From NCBI RefSeq assembly GCF_016834655.1, contig NZ_JAENHP010000039.1, positions 1 through 48,590 on the forward strand: a DNA stretch of 48,590 nt. Reading direction: 5' to 3'. The translations under genes and the position numbers were made by a program. This document shows, one piece after another, positions 33,288-40,491 of this stretch. This DNA comes from Paractinoplanes ovalisporus. GTDB lineage: Bacteria; Actinomycetota; Actinomycetes; Mycobacteriales; Micromonosporaceae. The notes under the pieces are model-generated. The model was not told the origin of the DNA. It made no database searches and was given only the letters and a program-made list of their open reading frames with translations. Within the stretch, counting starts at the first letter, position 1. Each line of letters starts with the position of its first letter.

Positions 33288-34435
33288 GTCGGCACCGCCT
33301 CGCACCGCCGCTGCCGCACTGCCCGGCGCAGCTCCTCTTCGGAGACATCGTTCAGGAAGACGGCGGTGCCGATGCCGACCGGTACCGGCAGGCGCTGACG
33401 TCCGTCCCGGTGGCGCACCGTGTCGGCCATCGCCCGCCGGAGCAGCTCGTCGTCGAGCAGGTCGTGGCCGGTGGGCAGGGCGAGCCGCTCCAGCAGGTCC
33501 AGGATCCGCCGCTCGGCCTTGTCGGCCAGCAACCCGCGACCGGCCGCCAAGGTGGTGAAGAGGGCGATGTCGACCGCGACGGACTCTCCGTGCAGAAGGT
33601 CTCCGCGGGCGCGCATCTCGAGCGCGGGCCCGACCGAGTGACCGAAGTCGACCAGGCGGTCCAGGTCGTGCTCCCACAGGTTCGGCTCGAGCTCGGCGAG
33701 CATGCCGTGCACGGCCCGCTGGAGCACCAGCCGGGCCACCCGATCGCCGGTGGGGGAGGAGCCCTGGAACTTCTCCTCGATCAGGAGTTCGCCGTACTCC
33801 TCCAGCAGTTCGAAGAGCTGCTCGTCGCGTACCACAGCGAGTTTGACGATCTCGGCCATGCCGTTGCGCAGGTGCCGTTCGTCGAGTGTGGCCAGGAACC
33901 GGCGGTCGATCAGGACGCCGGCCGGCTGCTGGAAGGTGCCCAGGCGGTTCTTGTAAGCGCCGTGGTTGACGGCGGTCTTGGCGCCGATGGCCGCGTCGAC
34001 CTGCCCGAGCAGGGTGGTCGGGACCCGGACGTGCGGGACGCCCCGCCGGTACATCGAGGTGGCGACGCCGACCAGATCGAGCAGGGCTCCGCCGCCGAAC
34101 GTGATGACCGGTTCGCGGCGCCGGTCGAGTCCGAAGCGGTCGAACTCGGCGACCACGGCGAGCACGGTGTCCATGACCTTGGCCGGCTCACCGGCGGGGA
34201 GCACCACGTATTGGCATTCCAGACCGTGCCGCTCGAAATACTCGCGGATTCGCGAACCGTGTAAGGCGTTCACATTTTCGTCGAGCACGGCAATTCGTCG
34301 TCGGGAACGGAATTCCGTACGGTTTCCGCACCGTAAGAGATCTGAACCTGCGGGATCGAGAATGTCGTCGACGAACGCGACTTCATAGTCGGAGAGTGCT
34401 TGGGCGCGGACACGGTAGACCTCGGGTGATGTCAT
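33284..34435 (-). CDS. Sugar phosphate cyclase, 2-epi-5-epi-valiolone synthase-like
   Basis: 383 aa, a dehydroquinate-synthase-fold enzyme. Marks of the EEVS branch rather than AroB: KNRLGT, LDERHLRNGMAEIVK, the EPNLWE block, GHSVGPALEM, LLHGE and DTVRHRDG near the C-terminus. EEVS cyclises sedoheptulose 7-phosphate to the C7 cyclitol 2-epi-5-epi-valiolone using NAD and a divalent metal. It opens the 14-gene operon, so the C7 ring is the likely foundation of the product. Two TTA codons (34334-34336 and 34262-34264) lie in its N-terminal, less GC-rich part. The ATG at 34435 has GGAAC upstream; a TTG three codons earlier is the alternative. EVS or desmethyl-4-deoxygadusol synthase are sister activities that motifs cannot exclude. 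Confidence 0.88.
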   Translation of the reverse strand: MTSPEVYRVRAQALSDYEVAFVDDILDPAGSDLLRCGNRTEFRSRRRIAVLDENVNALHGSRIREYFERHGLECQYVVLPAGEPAKVMDTVLAVVAEFDRFGLDRRREPVITFGGGALLDLVGVATSMYRRGVPHVRVPTTLLGQVDAAIGAKTAVNHGAYKNRLGTFQQPAGVLIDRRFLATLDERHLRNGMAEIVKLAVVRDEQLFELLEEYGELLIEEKFQGSSPTGDRVARLVLQRAVHGMLAELEPNLWEHDLDRLVDFGHSVGPALEMRARGDLLHGESVAVDIALFTTLAAGRGLLADKAERRILDLLERLALPTGHDLLDDELLRRAMADTVRHRDGRQRLPVPVGIGTAVFLNDVSEEELRRAVRQRRCEAVPT

Positions 34436-34575
34436 CTGTTCCAAGCTTCGCTGTCGGGGCGGCCAGCGGATGAGCGGGCGCGACGGGCGAGAGAGCGTCG
34501 GCCCGGCTCGACTGGCCGAGGCGGCAAACGGAGGGAAAAGTCCACTTTGCCGGGCAAGTCGCGCACGTTTCGTCG

Positions 34576-34612
34576 CACGCTGACCTCGGAGCGTCGTCTC
34601 CGCGTCAGCGTG
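34576..34612 (-). promoter_or_regulatory. Two-part hairpin in the leader of the cyclase operon
   Basis: Outer arms 34576-34584 and 34604-34612 are perfect 9-base complements. Inside them, 34587-34591 and 34598-34602 form a further perfect 5-bp stem with a 6-base loop. It sits about 140 bases before the start codon of the first operon gene. It may act as an mRNA leader element, an attenuator or a protein-binding site. Confidence 0.5.
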
Positions 34613-34807
34613 GATCCTGGTTCGGCCTCGCCCCAGAAGTGGCCGAAGTTTTTGGATGTGTCAAAAATCTTACGTATTTACGCAGGTCATTTCTTGCTCC
34701 CCCGTGGTAGATGGGCCGCTTCGGGCGACCGAGTCAAGCAAGTCAATCTCGCCGCTCGGCAGGCTAATTGTTTCGGGGTGGCCTTGGCAACAGCCTGCAC
34801 ACGATTG

Positions 34808-34835
34808 CGGGCCGCCCGGCAAGGCGGGCGGCCCG
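34808..34835 (-). terminator. Hairpin terminator after the polyprenyl synthase gene
   Basis: An 11-bp perfect GC stem (34808-34818 with 34825-34835) and a 6-base loop lie 134 bases past the polyprenyl synthase stop on the minus strand. No U-tract is visible. It probably insulates the two-gene regulator/synthase unit from the following operon. Confidence 0.6.
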
Positions 34836-34968
34836 TGGTTGAGTGCCGACGAAAAGCGCTATGGGGCAGCGCTCAACTGGCGGTATTCGATTCTTCGAAA
34901 CGGCGGCGCCGGTGGGCGGGGCGGCCGTCAAGGCCGTAACTGTCGCGTTTGTGTGGTGTGTATCACTC

Positions 34969-36012
34969 TCAGTACGTGCGTCGTACCACGAAGTTGCACA
35001 CCGACAAGAGAGCGTCGCGAGCCGGACCGTCCGGCACGTCGGCCAGGCTGCGTTCCGCCTCGGCCGCGTGCCTCCGCAGATCGTCGTACGTCTGCTCCAG
35101 CGCCGGTGACGAGCGCAGCAGGCGGAGAGCCTCCTGGCGCAGGCCCGGGTCGCTGACCGCGCCGGCCGACAGGATCTCGGCGAGCCGGTCGGCGTGGCTG
35201 TCCCCGGCGGCCAGGGCGCGCAGGATCGGTAGCGTCCGGACCCCCTGCTGAAGGTCGATCCCGCGGGTCTTTCCGAAGTCGGCCGTGTCCGCGACGATGT
35301 CGAGCAGGTCGTCCGAGATCTGGAAGGCCACACCGAGTGCTTCGCCGAACCCGGCCAGGCCGGCGGCCGTCCGTTCGCCGGTCTCGCCACACACGGCGCC
35401 GGCCCAGGCAGCGAAGGCGAACAGGGCCGCGGACTTGTCCGAGGCCACGCGCAGATATTGCTCGGCCGGGCTCTCGCCGCGCCGCGGCGACGCGCCCTCG
35501 GTGGCCTGCCCGCGCACCAGGCGGGTCAGCGTCAAGCCCTGGCGGCGTACAAAATCGGTGCTGATCTCGAGGCCGGTCGAGGCGGCGATGCCCAGCAGGT
35601 GGTTGCCGATCAGCACCGCCAGCCGGTTGCCCCACAGGCTGTTCGCGCTCGGCACACCGTGGCGGATCGTCGCGGAGTCCATCACGTCGTCGTGGTAGAG
35701 CGTGGCCACGTGCACCAGTTCCGCCGCGACGGCCGCGCACACCACCTTTCGCTGGTCCGGGCGGCCGGTGTGCGCGGCGAGGGTGACGAGAAGGGGTCGC
35801 AGGCGCTTGCCGCCCGCCCTGATCAAGTGGCCGGCCGCCTCGTTCAGCCAGGGGTCGGGGGTGTCGCTGATGCGCCGGCGGAGCTCGGCCTCGACCTCGG
35901 CCAGGGTGGTGCGGATCTGCGCGGTCAGTGCCGGCTCGAAGGACCCGACCAGGGCGCGTACGTCGAACTGCCCGGTCGCCGCGCCGGCGAGCGGGGTTGC
36001 GGCCCGGGTCAT
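34969..36012 (-). CDS. Polyprenyl diphosphate synthase
   Basis: 347-aa trans-prenyltransferase that condenses IPP with allylic diphosphates. First aspartate-rich motif DDVMD at 108-112 (VATLYHDDVMD), second motif DDLLD, and GGKRLRP near residue 68. The residue five before the first Asp is Ala, as in medium- and long-chain synthases, and a Tyr sits two before it, so chain length cannot be fixed from sequence. The start ATG overlaps the stop of the LysR-type gene (ATGA). It likely supplies the donor for the UbiA enzyme downstream; a housekeeping quinone synthase is less likely given the location. Confidence 0.92.
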   Translation of the reverse strand: MTRAATPLAGAATGQFDVRALVGSFEPALTAQIRTTLAEVEAELRRRISDTPDPWLNEAAGHLIRAGGKRLRPLLVTLAAHTGRPDQRKVVCAAVAAELVHVATLYHDDVMDSATIRHGVPSANSLWGNRLAVLIGNHLLGIAASTGLEISTDFVRRQGLTLTRLVRGQATEGASPRRGESPAEQYLRVASDKSAALFAFAAWAGAVCGETGERTAAGLAGFGEALGVAFQISDDLLDIVADTADFGKTRGIDLQQGVRTLPILRALAAGDSHADRLAEILSAGAVSDPGLRQEALRLLRSSPALEQTYDDLRRHAAEAERSLADVPDGPARDALLSVCNFVVRRTY

Positions 36013-36308
36013 CCGGCCACCCGCAGGTGCTCGACGGGTGCGGTGCTGCGATCGGCCCGCCCGGTCAGCTCCTTGATCCCGTCCAGCAGGGCCAGGACCG
36101 CCCGGGCCGACGGCAGGACCATCGCGCCCTCCGGGGTCAGCTGGGCGCCGTCCGGGTGCCGGAAGAACAGACGCGTGCCGAGCTGCTGCTCCAGGCACTT
36201 GATCTGGTAGCTGATCGCGGGTTGTGAGTAGCCGAGTGAGGTGGCGGCGTGGTCCATGCGGCCTGCTTCGACTATTGCGACGAATGCCCGCAATTCCCGC
36301 TCATGCAT
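36009..36308 (-). CDS. LysR-type DNA-binding domain protein lacking the effector domain
   Basis: 99 aa. It begins like a full LysR regulator (ELRAFVAIVEAG, SLGYSQPAISYQIKCLE, GTRLFFR, LTPEG) and contains the winged helix plus the linker helix, but it stops where the substrate-binding domain should begin; full members are about 300 aa. The stop overlaps the start of the polyprenyl synthase. GGGGGA lies a few bases upstream of its ATG. It may bind DNA constitutively or heterodimerise; loss by truncation is equally possible. Confidence 0.85.
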   Translation of the reverse strand: MHERELRAFVAIVEAGRMDHAATSLGYSQPAISYQIKCLEQQLGTRLFFRHPDGAQLTPEGAMVLPSARAVLALLDGIKELTGRADRSTAPVEHLRVAG

Positions 36309-36413
36309 CGATTCAATCCCCCGTGGTCGTGTGCATGCCCCGGCCCTGGGCGCCCCCGCCCGCGCCGGTCGGTCTCATGTTCTGAACGAGCTTCGCTCAC
36401 CACCCGGATCAGA

Positions 36414-36435
36414 CCGCTATCGCGCCGCTATCGCC
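36414..36435. promoter_or_regulatory. 11-bp direct repeat, candidate SARP operator
   Basis: Two adjacent copies of CCGCTATCGC(G/C) with an exact 11-base period lie between the divergent LysR-type and SARP genes. SARP proteins of the OmpR-like type bind direct repeats spaced by one helical turn (11 bp). The surrounding 280-base region also holds CCTAC...GTAGG (36434-36450) and the palindrome GGTTAACC (36530-36537). The assignment as an operator is inference. Confidence 0.45.
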
Positions 36436-36577
36436 TACTGTCTCGGTAGGAGATAGTCCGGTTCGGTGGCATGGGGGGCGAATTGTCAGCGTGGACCCGG
36501 CGGCGTGCGGCCGTTCAGTACAGTGATGGGGTTAACCGTCCACTTTCGATAAATGCATTATTAACGGGGGATTGATT

Positions 36578-36598
36578 GTGCGAGTCGTATGGACTTGA
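36578..36598 (+). CDS. Possible 6-codon leader ORF overlapping the SARP start
   Basis: GTG at 36578 is well spaced from GGGGGA (36566-36571) and opens a six-codon frame ending at a TGA that overlaps the ATG of the large regulator. The same GGGGGATTGA leader precedes the LysR-type gene. The regulator's own ATG is 17 bases from the ribosome site, so coupled re-initiation is conceivable. This is only a sequence observation. Confidence 0.25.
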   Translation: MRVVWT

Positions 36599-39500
36599 CG
36601 TTCGGCGTGCTCGGTCCACTCGAGATCCGCGCCGCCGGGGAACTGGTCGCCGTCAAGGCCCCGAAGCAGCGTGCGCTGGTCGCGTCGCTGGTCCTCCGGG
36701 CCGGACGCGTATGTTCGCTGGTCGAGCTCTACGCCGCGATCTGGGGTGATGAGCCACCCGCCGATCCGAAGGCGGCGGTGCACAACTACGTCCGCCGGCT
36801 GCGCGGTGTGCTGGGCGAGGAGGCGATCGAGACCACGCCCGGCGGTTACCGGTTGATGATCGACCCTCAGCAGGTCGATCTGTTCCGCTTCCGGGCGCTG
36901 GTCACCGAGGCGCGGCGGCAGCCCACCGAAGACCCGGCCGCCGAATCGGAGACGCTGCGGCAGGCGCTGGCGCTGTGGCGGGGGGCGCCGCTGGCCGATG
37001 TGCAGTCCGAATACCTCCAGCGTTACGAGCTCAGCGGCCTGATCGAGGAGAGGCTCGCCGCCGTCGAGCAGCGGATCGACGCCGTCCTGCGTAGCGGCGC
37101 CCACACCCAGGTGATCAGTGAGCTGCGAAAACTCACCGGAGAATACCCGCTGCACGAGGGCTTCTGGTCCCAGCTGATCGTCGCCCTCTACCGCGACGGT
37201 CGCAACGCCGACGCCCTGGCGACCTACCACCAGGCCCGGACCGTCCTGGCCGAGGAGACCGGAATCGATCCCGGTCATGAGCTGCAGCAGCTCTACCAGC
37301 GGGTTCTGGACCGTGATCCGACGCTCGCCGGCCCCGGAGCGGCCGCTCGGCCGGCGCCGCCCGCGCCGCCGATGGCCGCTCCCGGGCCGGCGGTGGCGCC
37401 GTCGCAGCTGCCCTCCGACGTCGCCGACTTCGTCGGGCGGCGGTCCCTGGTGTCGTCGGTGACCGAGCTCCTCCTGCCCGGCCGGGAGGCCGCCTCGCCG
37501 CCGATCGTGGTGCTCTCGGGGATGCCGGCGGTCGGCAAGACCGCGTTGGCGGTGCGCGTCGCGCATGCGATCCGCGAGCAGTTCCCCGACGGGCAGCTCT
37601 TCGCCGACCTGCGCGGTTACGGGAGCGGTCCGACCATGAAACCGGGCGAGCTGCTGCCCCGGTTCCTGCGGGGCCTGGGCGCGGCCACCGACGCCATTCC
37701 GCTCGATCTCGACGAGCAGGTCATGCTCTACCGGTCCCTGCTCGCCGACAAGCGGGTGCTGATCGTGCTCGACAACGCCCGCAACCCGGAACAGGTCCGC
37801 CCGCTGTTACCGGCCACCAACCGCTGCGCGGTCCTGATCACCAGCCGGTCCCAGATGCAGGGGCTGATCGCGATGCAGGGCGGCCGGCCGTTCACTCTGG
37901 AACCGCTCAGTGAGGAAGCGGCCGAAGAACTGCTGGTCCAGCTGATCGGGGCCGAGCGGGTGGCGGCCGAGCCGGCCGCCGTCCGGCGTCTGGCCATGCT
38001 GTGCGGAAATCTGCCGCTCGCTCTCCGCATCGCCGGTGCGATGGTGGCCGGCCGGATGTACGAGCCGATCGCCGACTACGTGGCCGAGCTCGAGGGCGAC
38101 GACCGGCTCTCGGTCTTCTCGCTCGACGACGACCAGCAGAGCGCCGTACGGGCTACGTTCGAGCACTCGTACCGTGCGCTCTCCGCCGAGCAGCAGCGGT
38201 GGTTCCGGTTGCTGTCGCTGATTCCGGGCCCGACCTTCACCGTGCCGGTGGCGGCGGCCCTGATGAACGCTCCGGAGCGGGCCGCGGCCATGCTCGGCAG
38301 CCTGGCCGCGGCCAACCTGATCGAGTCCGGCGACGCCCGGTTCCGGGTGCACGACCTGCTGCGGGTCTATGCCGCTCAACTCTGCGAGTCGGACGAACCC
38401 GACTCGGAGCAGGAGTCCGCGGCCCGCCGGGTCCTCGATTTCTACGCGTACGCGACCACCACGGCGTCCCGCTCCATCGAGCCGCACCGCCCGTCACCGA
38501 CGCTGCCGCAGAGCACCACTGTGGTGCCACCTCCGCAGTTCACCGATCGCAACCAGGCGATCGCCTGGCTCGACGACGAGCGGGACAACCTGCACGCCGC
38601 GATCGCGTACGCGGCCACCTCGGGCCCGCTCTCGTCAGCCTGGCAGCTCGGTGACGCGATGACCGCACCGCTGGCCCTGACCGAGCGGTACACCGAGTGG
38701 ATCGCCGTGACCCGGCTCGGCCTCAAGGCGGCGATCCGGGCCGACGACGAACAGGGCGAGGCCATCATGCGGCTCAGCCTCGGGCACGCGTACATCACCG
38801 CGGGGCGTCAGCAGCTGGGCATCGACCACCTGGAACGGGCGTCCCTCCTCTACCGGAAGATGGGCGACCGGCAATACCAGGTGGTCTGCGAGAATGCGCT
38901 CGGTATGGCCGCGTTGTGGCTGGGTCAGCTCGACGTCGCGGTGCGATGCTTCGAACGGATCCGGGAGCTGAACACCGAACCGGTCTCGACCTTCTACGAG
39001 GTCGGCGCCGTGCACGGCCTCGGTATCGCCCACCGCTACCGGGGAGACCTCGCCCGCAGCGTGCAACTGCTGACCTCCGCGGTCGGGTCGGAGGTCCCGG
39101 TCGGTCCCGAATACACCTCGGCCGGGATCCGTCTGGAACTCGCGTGCACCTATCGCCAGCAGGGCCGGTCCCACGACGCCCTCCAGCAACTGGCCAGCAC
39201 GAAGGCGCAGTTCGGGCGCATCGGATCCCGGTTCGGTGAGGCCCGCACGGCGGTCGTCATCGCGGGCGCGCATCTTGATCTCGGCGAGGCCGGTGAGGCC
39301 CATCGCTTCGCCCAAGAAGCGGTCGAGCTCGCCCGCATGATCAATCATCGCCGCACCGAGGCGGAAGCCCTCAACGCCCTCGGTGCGTCCCAGCGGGCGC
39401 GAGGCGAGATGTCGGCCGCGCGTCGCAGCCTTCTCCAGGCGCGCAGCCTGTCGTCCGAGATGGGTTACCTCAACGGTGAGATCGAGGCGTTGCAGCAGCT

Positions 39501-39774
39501 GGCCGCGGCCGAACGTGAGCTCGGCGTCCTGCCGGCGGCCCGCAAGTGCGTCGAGGAGGCCCTCGTCCGGATCGAGCGGAGCGGGTTCGCCCTGCACCGG
39601 GGGACCACCCTGCGGCGGCGGGCGGCGATCGAACTGGACGAGGGCGACACCGAGGCCGCCGCACGCACCTGTGAGGAGGCGATCGCGGTTCACCGTGAGG
39701 TCGGCCAGCCGCTCGGGCTGGCCGCGGCGGAGACCCTGCTCCGACGCATCCGGGACGGCGCCGAGCCGTCCTGA
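36589..39774 (+). CDS. AfsR/SARP-family transcriptional regulator with NB-ARC and TPR domains
   Basis: 1061 aa. Residues 1-95 form the OmpR-like winged helix (FGVLGPLEIRA, PKQRALVASL, IWGDEPP, NYVRRLR), 95-245 the bacterial transcriptional activator domain, about 290-600 an NB-ARC ATPase (GMPAVGKT near 310, VLIVLDNA, CAVLITSRS, GNLPLALRIAG), and the rest TPR-like repeats. This is the AfsR/RedD-type layout of pathway activators. It carries a TTA codon (37807-37809), so its translation may depend on the rare bldA tRNA. It is divergent from the LysR/polyprenyl synthase unit and likely activates one or more neighbouring operons. Confidence 0.94.
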   Translation: MDLTFGVLGPLEIRAAGELVAVKAPKQRALVASLVLRAGRVCSLVELYAAIWGDEPPADPKAAVHNYVRRLRGVLGEEAIETTPGGYRLMIDPQQVDLFRFRALVTEARRQPTEDPAAESETLRQALALWRGAPLADVQSEYLQRYELSGLIEERLAAVEQRIDAVLRSGAHTQVISELRKLTGEYPLHEGFWSQLIVALYRDGRNADALATYHQARTVLAEETGIDPGHELQQLYQRVLDRDPTLAGPGAAARPAPPAPPMAAPGPAVAPSQLPSDVADFVGRRSLVSSVTELLLPGREAASPPIVVLSGMPAVGKTALAVRVAHAIREQFPDGQLFADLRGYGSGPTMKPGELLPRFLRGLGAATDAIPLDLDEQVMLYRSLLADKRVLIVLDNARNPEQVRPLLPATNRCAVLITSRSQMQGLIAMQGGRPFTLEPLSEEAAEELLVQLIGAERVAAEPAAVRRLAMLCGNLPLALRIAGAMVAGRMYEPIADYVAELEGDDRLSVFSLDDDQQSAVRATFEHSYRALSAEQQRWFRLLSLIPGPTFTVPVAAALMNAPERAAAMLGSLAAANLIESGDARFRVHDLLRVYAAQLCESDEPDSEQESAARRVLDFYAYATTTASRSIEPHRPSPTLPQSTTVVPPPQFTDRNQAIAWLDDERDNLHAAIAYAATSGPLSSAWQLGDAMTAPLALTERYTEWIAVTRLGLKAAIRADDEQGEAIMRLSLGHAYITAGRQQLGIDHLERASLLYRKMGDRQYQVVCENALGMAALWLGQLDVAVRCFERIRELNTEPVSTFYEVGAVHGLGIAHRYRGDLARSVQLLTSAVGSEVPVGPEYTSAGIRLELACTYRQQGRSHDALQQLASTKAQFGRIGSRFGEARTAVVIAGAHLDLGEAGEAHRFAQEAVELARMINHRRTEAEALNALGASQRARGEMSAARRSLLQARSLSSEMGYLNGEIEALQQLAAAERELGVLPAARKCVEEALVRIERSGFALHRGTTLRRRAAIELDEGDTEAAARTCEEAIAVHREVGQPLGLAAAETLLRRIRDGAEPS

Positions 39775-39806
39775 GAGCCCGCCGCACACGCCAGGCCCGG
39801 ATCAGG

Positions 39807-39840
39807 CGGCCCCGACGTCAGGCAGTCGATGTTGGGGCCG
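39807..39840. terminator. Hairpin between convergent genes
   Basis: CGGCCCC (39807-39813) pairs with GGGGCCG (39834-39840) in the 120-base gap between the SARP gene and the convergent DoxX-like gene. It could terminate transcription from both sides. Confidence 0.45.
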
Positions 39841-39898
39841 TGCCGGCGAAGAAGGTCTCACCCGGGCGGGCATACCGCACGCGCACGATGTGACCGCG

Positions 39899-40255
39899 TC
39901 ACCAGATGCCGTGGTAGAGCAGGTTCACCACGAAGGTCGCCACGGTCGTGGCGAAGAAGATGGCCCAGCCGGCGAGATTGCGCGAGCCCACGCGCATGTG
40001 GGCGATGAACGCCCCGATGAAATAGAGCACCAGGCCGAGCGAGGCCAGCGTGCCGATCACGTGTACCGCGAACCCGACCAGCAGGCCGATCGACCCGGCC
40101 GCCAGCACCGCGCCGAGGCGCGGCATCCACGACATCGGCAGGCGCTTCATCTCCATCTGCGCCCGGGGATAGGAGTGGTTGATCAGGTAGGTGAAGGAGG
40201 CAATGGCGGTGAACACCGCGGCGGCGATGTTGAGCGTGACATAGGCAACGAACAC
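39899..40255 (-). CDS. DoxX-like small membrane protein
   Basis: 118 aa from a GTG preceded by GGAAAGGA; an upstream TTG would add ten residues. Four hydrophobic helices and a SLGLVLYFIGAFIAHMR segment are typical of DoxX-like proteins, whose function is mostly unknown. It lies between two SARP genes and reads against them. Members occur in several polyketide and quinone-related clusters, but no role can be assigned here. Confidence 0.8.
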   Translation of the reverse strand: MFVAYVTLNIAAAVFTAIASFTYLINHSYPRAQMEMKRLPMSWMPRLGAVLAAGSIGLLVGFAVHVIGTLASLGLVLYFIGAFIAHMRVGSRNLAGWAIFFATTVATFVVNLLYHGIW

Positions 40256-40296
40256 GAATGTCCTTTCCTGGCGGTCGCGGTGCAATCACAGGCGGG

Positions 40297-40318
40297 GCCC
40301 ATTAATCCTAAATGGTCC
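40297..40318. promoter_or_regulatory. Inverted repeat between the DoxX-like gene and the second SARP gene
   Basis: Near-perfect 8-base arms (GGCCCATT and AATGGTCC, one mismatch) separated by six or seven AT-rich bases lie in the 236-base divergent region. It is placed where an operator for either gene would be. A second short repeat, CTGCT...AGCAG, lies near 40410-40426. Confidence 0.4.
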
Positions 40319-40491
40319 TGGGCGTCCGTCGCCATTGGGTTGTCGGTCTTCTGTATTGCCTGAACGTGGGGTCGCGGCGGAGCCGGCGGCGCAGGTAGAG
40401 TCGCGTCCTGCTCTTGAAAGCAGCCTCTGTGCCCATCGGGAAAGGGGCCTGAGATGTGGCTTCACATTCAATTCTTTAATGTGCGCTCGAC

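Larger units (their letters stand above)
34436..34968 (-). promoter_or_regulatory. 533-base intergenic leader and promoter region of the 14-gene operon
   Basis: No convincing gene is present. The middle (about 34645-34690) is distinctly AT-rich for this genome and includes TTGACA on the minus strand at 34664-34659, but no good -10 was found at the usual spacing. Short repeats are visible: AGTCAA at 34732 and 34741, and TTACG at 34670 and 34678. A strong hairpin (34576-34612) lies between this stretch and the first gene. Region contents suggest a regulated promoter with a long 5' leader. Confidence 0.5.

Noticed and set aside
33284..34435. Housekeeping 3-dehydroquinate synthase (AroB)
   Set aside because: The sequence has the NLWE, KNRLGT and NGMAEIVK blocks of EEVS-type cyclases and lies in a specialised operon.
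34547..35156. Plus-strand open frames of 130 and 166 aa in and beyond the intergenic region
   Set aside because: No family motifs, no ribosome site, low-complexity ends, and overlap with the polyprenyl synthase on the other strand; treated as non-coding.
36009..36308. Frameshifted full-length LysR gene
   Set aside because: The sequence after the stop is the intact polyprenyl synthase, leaving no room for an effector domain in any frame.
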